A stretch of DNA of 7,652 nucleotides from Chloroflexota bacterium (GTDB lineage Bacteria; Chloroflexota; UBA5177; JANWHV01): assembly GCA_025924845.1 (NCBI GenBank), contig JAICHN010000255.1:1-7652 (forward strand). Direction: 5' to 3'. The notes under the pieces were generated by a model. The model was not told the origin of the DNA, made no database searches, and saw nothing but the letters and a program-made list of their open reading frames with translations. The translations under genes and the position numbers were made by a program. Shown here piece by piece: positions 1 through 6,054 of the stretch. How positions within the stretch are numbered: position 1 is the stretch's first letter; every line of letters begins with the position of its first letter.

Positions 1-281
1 GTACTCGTGGTCGCCAGGCTTGGCCGTGCGTAGCGTACGATGGCGACCATAGCGGCCGGCCCGCAGTCGACGTTATCAGTGGGTAGACCCTGATATTGGC
101 TTACCGGCTCGATGGGAAGAGGTAAACCGGTAACGGCATTCGCGGCTGGGAACGATCCAGTAAAATTGAGATGCCCGGCAAAGGGCGGCCAGGTGCTGGG
201 CACCAGGAAAGCCGCCGCCGCCAACAGCACTGCCACCAGTGTGAGAAGGCGAGTGCCTCGCCAATCTCCGTTCAAGGCCAT
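1..281 (-). CDS. Secreted protein with C39-like cysteine peptidase motif, 5' part only
   Basis: The frame starts at ATG 281-279 on the minus strand and stays open for 93 codons to the left edge, so the C-terminal part is missing. The start is well supported: a strong Shine-Dalgarno AAGGAGG (292-286) sits 4 nt upstream. The product opens with a short basic stretch (MALNGDWRGTR) and a hydrophobic core (LLTLVAVLLAAAAFLV, residues 11-26), which reads as a signal peptide or membrane anchor. Residues 71-77 read VDCGPAA, followed by MVAIVRYARP; Gln62 and Gln64 lie upstream. A Gln followed by a CGPA box and a helix is the start of C39/papain-like peptidase domains, so Cys73 would be the nucleophile. 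This may instead be an inactive or cell-wall-binding relative, since the His and Asp lie outside the window. The gene is divergent from the sugar operon and probably unrelated to it. Confidence 0.72.
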   Translation of the reverse strand, partial: MALNGDWRGTRLLTLVAVLLAAAAFLVPSTWPPFAGHLNFTGSFPAANAVTGLPLPIEPVSQYQGLPTDNVDCGPAAMVAIVRYARPSLATTS

Positions 282-383
282 GAAGCCTCCTTGACAGGGC
301 GCGGAGCACCCTGCTACCGTCCCCGCATTGGCCGGGGATAATACCATGTTCCCTCGTCGGGCCTTTAAGAGGACAGGAACACA
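282..383. promoter_or_regulatory. Divergent intergenic region
   Basis: This 102-bp gap separates two divergent start codons, so promoters for both directions should lie here. A small inverted repeat at 320-338 (TCCCCG / CGGGGA, 7-nt loop) touches an AT-rich box. That box reads GATAAT at 337-342 on + and TATTAT at 343-338 on -. Both resemble a -10 element, but neither has a good -35 at 16-18 bp, so no promoter is assigned with confidence. A perfect TTGACA at 291-296 has no matching -10. The inverted repeat could be an operator shared by both directions. That is an inference. Confidence 0.35.
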
Positions 384-1244
384 ATGCCCCACACGCTCGA
401 CGAACCGTATCTCACCGGGCTCAGCGGGATCGCGCGCGAAACGCGCCGCCTGATCGTACGGGCCATCCATCTGGCGCAGGCCGGTCACATCGGTGGACCG
501 TTCTCCGCCGTCGAGCTGCTGGTCGCCCTCTATTTTGACGTGCTGCGAATCGATCCGGCGCGTCCCGATTTGGACGAACGGGATCGCTTCATCCTGTCCA
601 AGGGCCACTCAAGCATCGCCCTGTATGCCGTGCTGGCCCAGCGGGGGTTTTTCCCGATCGACGAACTCGATACCTTCGATGCCATTGATTCGCGGCTCCA
701 GGGCCATCCCGATATGACCCGCCTCCCTGGTCTGGACATGAGCACCGGCTCGCTCGGCCAGGGTCTTTCGCCGGGGGTGGGCATGGCGATCGGCGCCAAA
801 CGGCGCGGCCTGGACTTCCGTACCTACGTGATGCTTGGTGACGGCGAGCTGCAAGAAGGGCAGATCTGGGAGGCCGCCTTCGTCGCCGCCCGCTACGAAC
901 TCGATAACCTGGTGGCCATTGTCGACCACAACCAGCTACCTCAGTATTCCTGGCCCAATGCCGGCAACGCGGGCCGTCTCCTCACTCAACCGGCCATCAT
1001 AGAGCGCTGGCGGGCCTTCGGCTGGCGCGTACAGGAGGTGGACGGCCACGACATGGGCGCCGCCATTTCGACGCTTCGCCAGGCCCATGCAGGCGCCCCC
1101 GGCATGCCCACCGTGGTGGTTGCTCACACGGTGAAGGGGAAAGGCGTCTCATTCATGGAGAATCAATTCACCTGGCATGCCAAACCGCCCAGCGACGCCG
1201 ACCTCGCCGCGGCGCTCCGCGAGTTGGAGGCGAGCGAAGGATGA
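384..1244 (+). CDS. Transketolase, N-terminal (TPP-binding) subunit
   Basis: This is a 286-aa protein of the length usual for the N-terminal half of a split transketolase. It binds thiamine diphosphate and Mg2+ and works as a complex with the C-terminal subunit encoded next. Residues matching classical transketolase: His35 (GHIGG), His75 (KGHSS, 73-77), His108 (GHP), the STGSLGQG loop (120-127), the TPP motif GDGE (152-155) with Glu158 and closing Asn183, and His265 after MENQ. By homology these carry cofactor binding and proton transfer, and none appears lost. After Asn183 the sequence reads QLPQYSWP where common transketolases have a segment like GLQIDG, so this loop is divergent. The start is placed at ATG 384 because AGGA (375-378) lies 5 nt upstream and AGAGGA (368-373) 10 nt upstream. 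Its TGA stop overlaps an ATG (ATGA, 1241-1244). Cytoplasmic. Substrates cannot be read from this half. Confidence 0.93.
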   Translation: MPHTLDEPYLTGLSGIARETRRLIVRAIHLAQAGHIGGPFSAVELLVALYFDVLRIDPARPDLDERDRFILSKGHSSIALYAVLAQRGFFPIDELDTFDAIDSRLQGHPDMTRLPGLDMSTGSLGQGLSPGVGMAIGAKRRGLDFRTYVMLGDGELQEGQIWEAAFVAARYELDNLVAIVDHNQLPQYSWPNAGNAGRLLTQPAIIERWRAFGWRVQEVDGHDMGAAISTLRQAHAGAPGMPTVVVAHTVKGKGVSFMENQFTWHAKPPSDADLAAALRELEASEG

Positions 1245-1291
1245 GTATCCAGGCGCCGATAGTTGAAACACTGGACGTGATACAGGCATGA
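1241..1291 (+). other. 16-codon mini-reading frame between the transketolase genes
   Basis: ATG 1241 overlaps the stop of the upstream gene (ATGA) and has GGAGG (1226-1230) 10 nt upstream. The frame encodes MSIQAPIVETLDVIQA and stops at TGA 1289-1291. I recognise no function. Its first bases resemble the start of the C-terminal subunit gene 82 bp further on (16 of 20 positions identical, 1237-1256 against 1319-1338). It may therefore be a decayed copy of that start, or a coupling cistron. Expression is not shown. Confidence 0.3.
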
Positions 1292-1326
1292 TTACCGAGT
1301 TGCCGATGCCGCGTGTACAAGGATGA
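1288..1326 (+). other. 12-codon mini-reading frame overlapping both neighbours
   Basis: ATG 1288 overlaps the stop of the preceding mini-frame (ATGA, 1288-1291). The frame encodes MITELPMPRVQG and ends at TGA 1324-1326, which overlaps the ATG of the C-terminal transketolase gene (ATGA, 1323-1326). It has no convincing Shine-Dalgarno. If translated at all, it would be by reinitiation, passing ribosomes to the next gene. It could be chance. Confidence 0.25.
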
Positions 1327-2270
1327 GCGTCGAGACGCAGGCCCTTCGGGTCGCCTTCGGAGAGACTCTGGTCGAGCTGGCCGCCCTCTATCCTGACTTG
1401 TTGCTGCTCGATGGGGACCTGGCCAGTTCCACGCGGGCGGATATCCTGCATAACGCCTATCCCGACCGCTTCCTCGAAATGGGGATAGCGGAGCAGAACA
1501 TGGTGGGGGTAGCGGCGGGCCTGGCCACGGTCGGCTTCGTGCCCTGGGTAACTTCCTTCGCCGCCTTTATCACGTCGCGTAGTCTCGATCAAATCCGCGT
1601 CGTGGCGGCGCAGCCCAATCTGAACGTGAAGTTCGCTGCCGGCTACAGCGGTCTACTGACCGGATCCACGGGGAAGACCCATCAGGAAGTCGCCGATCTG
1701 GCTGTGTTTCGCGCCATGCCACACATGACGGTGCTTGCCCCCTGCGACGGCGTGGAGCTGCGAGCCGCCATGTTCGCCGCGATGGAGCATCATGGTCCGG
1801 TGTATCTTCGCGTCACCCGAGACGCCACGCCGATTGTCACGGAGCGCCATCGCCCATTCGAGATTGGCCGTGCCGTCCTCCTCCGTGACGGCGCCGACGT
1901 GGCGCTTATCGGGACCGGCGTGCAGACCATCCGCGCGTTGGAAGCCGCCGATTTGCTGGGCGCCGAGGGGGTGAGCGCCGCCGTGCTTCATGTGCCGACC
2001 ATTAAGCCGTTGGACGTAGAGGCGATCCTAGAGGTGGCCCGCCGAACCGGACGAGTGGTGACGGCGGAGGAACATTCGATCATCGGGGGCCTGGGCGGCG
2101 CCGTGGCCGAAATCCTTGGCGAATATCACCCGACCCCGATGCGCCGGGTAGGCCTGGCCGATACCTTTGGCGAAAGCGGCCCCAACGCCGCTCTTTTGCA
2201 AAAGTACGGACTCACCGCCGCCCACGTGGCCGCGGCGGCCCGTGATCTTCTGGGCACGCGGTTCCCCTAG
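1323..2270 (+). CDS. Transketolase, C-terminal subunit (divergent substrate site)
   Basis: This 315-aa protein has the usual length for the C-terminal half of a split transketolase: a pyrimidine-binding domain (about 8-170), then the transketolase C-terminal domain (about 185-310). The catalytic Glu57 lies in GIAEQNM (54-60) and would activate the TPP aminopyrimidine of the partner subunit. Candidate phosphate contacts remain: Arg9, Ser35/Ser36 in DLASST, and Arg166. The substrate loop differs. Classical enzymes have H....(G)EDG.TH; here it reads YSGLLTGSTGKTH (108-120), so Tyr108 replaces the His and Thr116 replaces the Asp that recognises the C2 hydroxyl. This suggests an altered sugar-phosphate substrate. 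The start at ATG 1323 has AAGG directly against it, too close for a normal ribosome site, so translation probably depends on coupling through the upstream overlaps. An ordinary transketolase role is the alternative. Confidence 0.92.
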   Translation: MSVETQALRVAFGETLVELAALYPDLLLLDGDLASSTRADILHNAYPDRFLEMGIAEQNMVGVAAGLATVGFVPWVTSFAAFITSRSLDQIRVVAAQPNLNVKFAAGYSGLLTGSTGKTHQEVADLAVFRAMPHMTVLAPCDGVELRAAMFAAMEHHGPVYLRVTRDATPIVTERHRPFEIGRAVLLRDGADVALIGTGVQTIRALEAADLLGAEGVSAAVLHVPTIKPLDVEAILEVARRTGRVVTAEEHSIIGGLGGAVAEILGEYHPTPMRRVGLADTFGESGPNAALLQKYGLTAAHVAAAARDLLGTRFP

Positions 2271-2279
2271 CGCATCCCC

Positions 2280-2308
2280 TCCACAAGCTACGCGCGGATC
2301 GCTACAAT
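2280..2308 (+). promoter_or_regulatory. Candidate sigma-70-type promoter for the importer genes
   Basis: TCCACA (2280-2285, 4 of 6 to TTGACA) and TACAAT (2303-2308, 5 of 6 to TATAAT) are separated by 17 bp. They lie just after the transketolase stop. Transcription from here would give a leader of roughly 100 nt before the binding-protein gene. The importer could thus be transcribed apart from the transketolase as well as by read-through. The match is by eye only. Confidence 0.3.
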
Positions 2309-2419
2309 GCTCCCATGGCATGGCTGGATATACCGGCGGAGAGGAGGAAGTTCACCGACGAGCGCTGCGATCCTGCTCCCCTGCAATCGGCATGATTTGT
2401 ATGGAAGGATAAGGGACTT

Positions 2420-3475
2420 ATGAAGCGAGTATCCCGAATTGTCGTTCGCGGCCTTGCCGCCGCGGGGTTGATTTCCGGCGCCGTCGCCGGCGCGGGGCAT
2501 ACGGTTCAGGCCCATACGGCGCGTGCATCAAGCTACACGATCGGTTTTGCCAATAGCCTGATCGGCAATGGTTGGCGCGAGGAGATGATCTGTTCCGCCA
2601 AGGTGCAGGCGAAGACCAGCAAGATTCCCACCAAGGTCATCGTGCAGGAAACCCAGGGCAATACGGCGCAGATGATCAGCCAGATCAAGAATATGATCTC
2701 GCAAGGCGTCAACGCGATCATCATCGATCCGCCAGACGCCACCAGCCTCAACGCGGTGATCGCCCAGGCCGTCCAACGCGGGATCAAGGTGGTAGTGGTC
2801 GACCAACTCATCACCTCGAAGCTCGCCTATCAGGTAGAGAACGATCAAGTTGCCTATGGCCGCCTGGGCATGGAGTGGCTGGCCAAGCAGTTGCATGGAC
2901 ACGGCAACGTGGCGCTGCTCCAGGGTATCGCCGGCGCCTCCGCCGACACCGACCGCTACACCGGAATCAAGCAGGCGCTCGCCAAGTATCCAGGGATCAA
3001 GGTGGTGGCCAAGCCTTACACCGGCTGGCAATACGCCACCGGCGCCAGTGACATGACCACCCTGCTCAACTCCAACCTGAAGATCGACGGCGTGTGGACT
3101 TCCGGTATCGACTATACGGTGGTCGATGCCTTCAAGACCGCCGGCAAACCCTATGTGCCCGTGGTGGGGGCCGATAACAACGGCTTCGTCCAGCGGATCA
3201 TCAGTCTGCATGACAAAGGCTTCGTGGGAGCGGCGGTGACCAATCCTTCCACCGTGGGCGGCGCCGGGATGGCCGTGGCCCTGCAGTTGCTGGCCGGGAA
3301 GACCGTACCGCGCATTCAGAAGCTCACCCCCCAGGTGTGGGACTATGCTCATAACGCGGCCCAACTGAAGTCGGTGGCCTTCACCAATCGCGGCCCCACC
3401 TTTACCGTGCAGTGGCAGGTGCCTGGGTTCACGACCTACACCAAGACGCAGTTCCTCAATACCTGCAAGGGCTAG
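2420..3475 (+). CDS. Sugar ABC transporter substrate-binding protein (ribose/periplasmic type 4)
   Basis: This 351-aa protein is exported and binds the sugar for the importer encoded downstream. It opens with a signal peptide: basic MKRVSRIVVR, a hydrophobic stretch (11-25), and a likely cleavage after HTVQA (about residue 31). There is no lipobox cysteine, so it should be soluble and not a lipoprotein. The mature part has the type-I two-lobe fold of ribose-binding proteins: IGFANSLIGNGWREEM (41-56), IIIDPPDATSLN (100-111), VVVVDQL (124-130), DTDRYTGIKQAL (176-187), GVWTSGID (224-231) and VVGADNNG (248-255). Polar residues at Asn45, Asp128, Arg179, Asp231 and Asp252 are at places where this fold usually contacts sugar. 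Only two cysteines exist, Cys58 and Cys349, near the two ends of the mature chain and possibly bridged. AAGGGA lies 3 nt and AAGGAT 9 nt before the start. The ligand is unknown. Confidence 0.92.
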   Translation: MKRVSRIVVRGLAAAGLISGAVAGAGHTVQAHTARASSYTIGFANSLIGNGWREEMICSAKVQAKTSKIPTKVIVQETQGNTAQMISQIKNMISQGVNAIIIDPPDATSLNAVIAQAVQRGIKVVVVDQLITSKLAYQVENDQVAYGRLGMEWLAKQLHGHGNVALLQGIAGASADTDRYTGIKQALAKYPGIKVVAKPYTGWQYATGASDMTTLLNSNLKIDGVWTSGIDYTVVDAFKTAGKPYVPVVGADNNGFVQRIISLHDKGFVGAAVTNPSTVGGAGMAVALQLLAGKTVPRIQKLTPQVWDYAHNAAQLKSVAFTNRGPTFTVQWQVPGFTTYTKTQFLNTCKG

Positions 3476-3481
3476 AATAAA

Positions 3482-3544
3482 CGTCCATAGTCTTAAGGAC
3501 GGGGGACCGATAATCCCCGTCCTTAAGACTTAAGACTATGGACG
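3482..3544 (+). repeat. Large intergenic hairpin with a one-sided 7-bp duplication
   Basis: The left arm 3482-3504 pairs with the right arm 3515-3544 over 23 bp with a 10-nt loop. The only interruption is an extra copy of CTTAAGA in the right arm (3522-3528 and 3529-3535 are tandem copies; the left arm has one). The hairpin begins 7 nt after the binding-protein stop and ends 7 nt before the ATPase start. It has no T-tract, so it is not a classical terminator. By analogy with stem-loops after binding-protein genes in other importer operons, it may protect upstream mRNA or reduce downstream expression, keeping binding protein in excess. It could also be a mobile palindromic repeat. Confidence 0.85.
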
Positions 3545-3551
3545 GGATTGA

Positions 3552-5063
3552 ATGATGGGACAGCAGGATCCTGCCATAGATTTGCTCACGGTCAGCGATC
3601 TGCGGAAGCGCTACGGTGCCGTGGTCGCCCTGCGCGCCGGCAATCTGGCGGTAGCGCCGGGCGAAATTCACGCCCTCCTTGGGGCCAATGGGGCCGGGAA
3701 GAGCACTATGGTCAAGCTGCTGACCGGGGTAATTCGCCCCGACGGCGGCACGATCGCCATCCATGGCCGTGTGGCGCGCTTGCGCTCACCCGCCGCCGCG
3801 CAGCGGGCCGGGCTTGCCGCCGTTTTTCAAGACCCGGCCCTGGCCCCCGACCTCACCGCGCTGGAAAATCTCCGACTGACCGGGACGAACGTAGGCGCCG
3901 TCAGCCAATGGCTCACTACCATGGAGTTGGGTCATATCGACCTCCGATCCCTGGTCGGCGATCTGCCGTTGCCTATGCTCCGCATGCTCGATCTGGCCCG
4001 CGCCCTGGCCCGCGAACCTGAATTGCTCTTGCTGGATGAGATCACCGCCGCTCTTCCCTCCGATCTGGCCGAACGGGTGTTCCTGGTCATGCGGCGGTGG
4101 CGCGCGTTGGGCCGTTCGGTTCTGTTCATCTCTCACCGCCTGGCGGAGGTGCGCGCGATCTGTGATCGCGCTACCGTGCTGCGCGACGGCGCGCGCGTGG
4201 GGGTGCTGGACCTGACCGAGGGCAGCGAGGAGCGGATCGTGGGGCTAATGCTGGGCGACGCGGCGCAGCCCGCCGCTGCCGAGCGCCTCACCACGCGGCC
4301 GAAGCGCGGCACAAGCTTCCATCCTACCCTGCTGAGCGTGCAAAATCTCAGCTTGGGCAACGAATTGCATGATCTATCGTTGGACCTTCACCAGGGTGAG
4401 GTATTGGGCGTGGCCGCGTTGGAGGGGCAGGGCCAGGAGGCGCTGTTCGACGCGCTGTCCGGGCGGCGCGCCCCCACCGGCGGCCTGGTGATCGTGCGCG
4501 GGAAGAAGCTACGCCTCCGTCAGCCGTACGACGCGATCCGGGCCGGATTGGTGCTCGTCCCCGCGGACCGCCTCTTGGCTCTCCTGCCCCAACGCTCGGT
4601 CCACGAGAACATCGCCCTCCCTCGCTACAGTCGCCTGGCGGGCTGGGGAGTGATTCGCAGGGCGCGCGAGCGGACCTGGATCGGTCAGGCCGTGGCAAGG
4701 TTGCAGATCGATACGCGGGCCATGAGCCAGGTGCGCCGACTGAGCGGCGGCAACCAGCAGAAGGTGACGGTGGCCCGCTGGGTGGCCTGCGGCTTTGACG
4801 TGCTACTGTGCTTCGACCCCACCCGGGGGATCGACGTGGGCACCAAACGGCAGATCTACGGGTTGCTGCGCGAGGTGGCCGACCGGGGCGCCGCCGTGCT
4901 GCTTTTTACCAGCGAACTGCCCGAAATTGAACTGGTCTGCGACCGCGTGCTGGTGCTCTACGAGGGGCGGATCGTCAGTGAACTGCCCGCCGATCAGGCC
5001 AATGAGGCAACGCTGCTCCACGCCGCGCATGGGATGACGCACCAGGAAGAAGCGGCGGTCTAG
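3552..5063 (+). CDS. Sugar ABC transporter ATP-binding protein (two fused ATPase domains)
   Basis: This 503-aa protein has the usual length of RbsA/MglA-type ATPases that power monosaccharide import. Domain 1 has Walker A GANGAGKST (44-52, Lys50), Gln93 of the Q-loop, Walker B LLLLDE (158-163) and His195 (FISHRL). Its signature is degenerate: LPLPM (138-142) stands where LSxGQ is expected. Domain 2 lacks the Walker A lysine (ALEGQGQEAL, 289-298) but keeps the signature LSGGNQQ (397-403). Its Walker B reads CFDPTRGID (420-428), without the usual acidic pair DE, and it has SE in place of the switch His. One composite site (domain 1 Walker motifs with domain 2 signature) therefore looks competent and the other looks dead. 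The start is uncertain by one codon (ATG 3552 or ATG 3555). No clear Shine-Dalgarno exists; GACGGGA (3541-3547) overlaps the hairpin. Permease 1 begins 1 bp after its stop. Confidence 0.93.
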   Translation: MMGQQDPAIDLLTVSDLRKRYGAVVALRAGNLAVAPGEIHALLGANGAGKSTMVKLLTGVIRPDGGTIAIHGRVARLRSPAAAQRAGLAAVFQDPALAPDLTALENLRLTGTNVGAVSQWLTTMELGHIDLRSLVGDLPLPMLRMLDLARALAREPELLLLDEITAALPSDLAERVFLVMRRWRALGRSVLFISHRLAEVRAICDRATVLRDGARVGVLDLTEGSEERIVGLMLGDAAQPAAAERLTTRPKRGTSFHPTLLSVQNLSLGNELHDLSLDLHQGEVLGVAALEGQGQEALFDALSGRRAPTGGLVIVRGKKLRLRQPYDAIRAGLVLVPADRLLALLPQRSVHENIALPRYSRLAGWGVIRRARERTWIGQAVARLQIDTRAMSQVRRLSGGNQQKVTVARWVACGFDVLLCFDPTRGIDVGTKRQIYGLLREVADRGAAVLLFTSELPEIELVCDRVLVLYEGRIVSELPADQANEATLLHAAHGMTHQEEAAV

Positions 5064-5064
5064 G

Positions 5065-6051
5065 ATGAGCGTGCCTACCGAGGTGCTTGCGCCCGCCGTT
5101 CAGCGCCGTCGGTTCCGCCGTGCCGGCTGGGTGGTGGGCACCTACGTGGTGCTCGCCCTCATGCTGCTGTACGAGCGCGCCATCCACGGCACGGCGTTCG
5201 GCGCCTATGACATGCAGTCGCTGGTGGACCCCTCGGTGTCGCTGGCCCTGGCCTCGATGGCCCAGGCGGTCGTGGTCCTGACCGGGGGCATCGACCTTTC
5301 GGTAGGCTCGATGATGAGTCTAGCGAACGTGATCGCCGCCAATTGGATGGTGAATGCGAGCTTTGGCGGCGCGCTGGCGATCAGCGCGGTGCTCATCCTG
5401 GGAGGGGCCCTGGCCGGCGCGGCTACCGGCCTGGCGATCACCATCTCGCGGGTCCCCGATATCATCGTCACCCTGGCCACCGGCGCCATTTGGGGTGGAC
5501 TGGCTTTGCAAGTGATGCCCACCCCCGGCGGCGGCGTACCCCTGGAGTATTCGAGCCTGTTGACCGGAGGGGTCCGCGATACCGGCTTCCCGGTCGGTTT
5601 GCTGGTCCTGAGCGCCGCCCTCGTCGTGCTGTGGCTTCCCCTTCGTCTGGCGCGGCCCGGCCTGGCCATCTACGCACTCGGCTCCAACCGCACCGCCGCT
5701 TTTCTCAGTGGGGTCAGCGTGGGGCGCACGCGGGTTATCGCCTATGCCCTGGGCGGCGCCTTCGCCGCGCTCGCCGGGCTCAGCCTTACCGCCCAAACCA
5801 TGAACGGCTCGGCGCAAGCGGGCGTCACCTACACGTTGCAGAGCGTGGCGGCTGTGGTGATCGGCGGCGTCGCTCTGACCGGGGGACGGGGCGGCATGTT
5901 GGGACCGATCGCCGCCGCCTTCATCCTCACTCTGCTCAGCACCATTCTCGGCTATCTGAACGTCGATCCCAGTTGGGGATTGGTCATTCAGGGCGTGATC
6001 ATGGTGCTGGCGGTGATGATCGGCGGTTTACTCCTGGCGCGGAGAAAGTAG
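5065..6051 (+). CDS. Sugar ABC transporter permease 1 (BPD_transp_2 family)
   Basis: This 328-aa integral membrane protein is one half of the transport channel. After a basic N-terminus (QRRRFRRAG) it is almost continuously hydrophobic, compatible with about eight to ten membrane segments. It carries the family motif VVLTGGIDLSVGSMMSL (about 70-86) and, later, YALGSNRTAAFLSGV, the cytoplasmic loop expected to contact the ATPase. A glycine-rich VIGGVALTGGRGG segment follows. Its ATG lies one base after the ATPase stop, so translation is very likely coupled. It is a different protein from the next permease, so the channel should be a heterodimer. The substrate cannot be deduced from the sequence. 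Confidence 0.92.
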   Translation: MSVPTEVLAPAVQRRRFRRAGWVVGTYVVLALMLLYERAIHGTAFGAYDMQSLVDPSVSLALASMAQAVVVLTGGIDLSVGSMMSLANVIAANWMVNASFGGALAISAVLILGGALAGAATGLAITISRVPDIIVTLATGAIWGGLALQVMPTPGGGVPLEYSSLLTGGVRDTGFPVGLLVLSAALVVLWLPLRLARPGLAIYALGSNRTAAFLSGVSVGRTRVIAYALGGAFAALAGLSLTAQTMNGSAQAGVTYTLQSVAAVVIGGVALTGGRGGMLGPIAAAFILTLLSTILGYLNVDPSWGLVIQGVIMVLAVMIGGLLLARRK

Positions 6052-6054
6052 ATT

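Noticed and set aside
291..342. TTGACA (291-296) and GATAAT (337-342) as one promoter
   Set aside because: The spacing of 40 bp is far too long for a sigma-70-type pair.
76..384. Minus-strand frame of 102 codons over the left intergenic region
   Set aside because: It starts on the transketolase ATG, has no ribosome site and no recognisable protein character. The overlapping minus-strand frame from 281 has a strong Shine-Dalgarno, a signal peptide and a CGPAA motif.
1245..1322. Frameshift splitting one fused transketolase into two genes
   Set aside because: Both products have the normal start, end and length of split transketolase subunits, and the gap does not encode missing conserved sequence in any frame.
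2528..3364. Minus-strand frame of 278 codons
   Set aside because: It lies wholly inside the binding-protein gene, is His/Gly/Asp-rich as expected of antisense GC-rich codons, and has no family resemblance.
3482..3544. Reading this hairpin as a rho-independent terminator
   Set aside because: No T-tract follows it, and the ATPase and permeases directly downstream need transcription, most simply from upstream. An intergenic processing or attenuating stem fits better.
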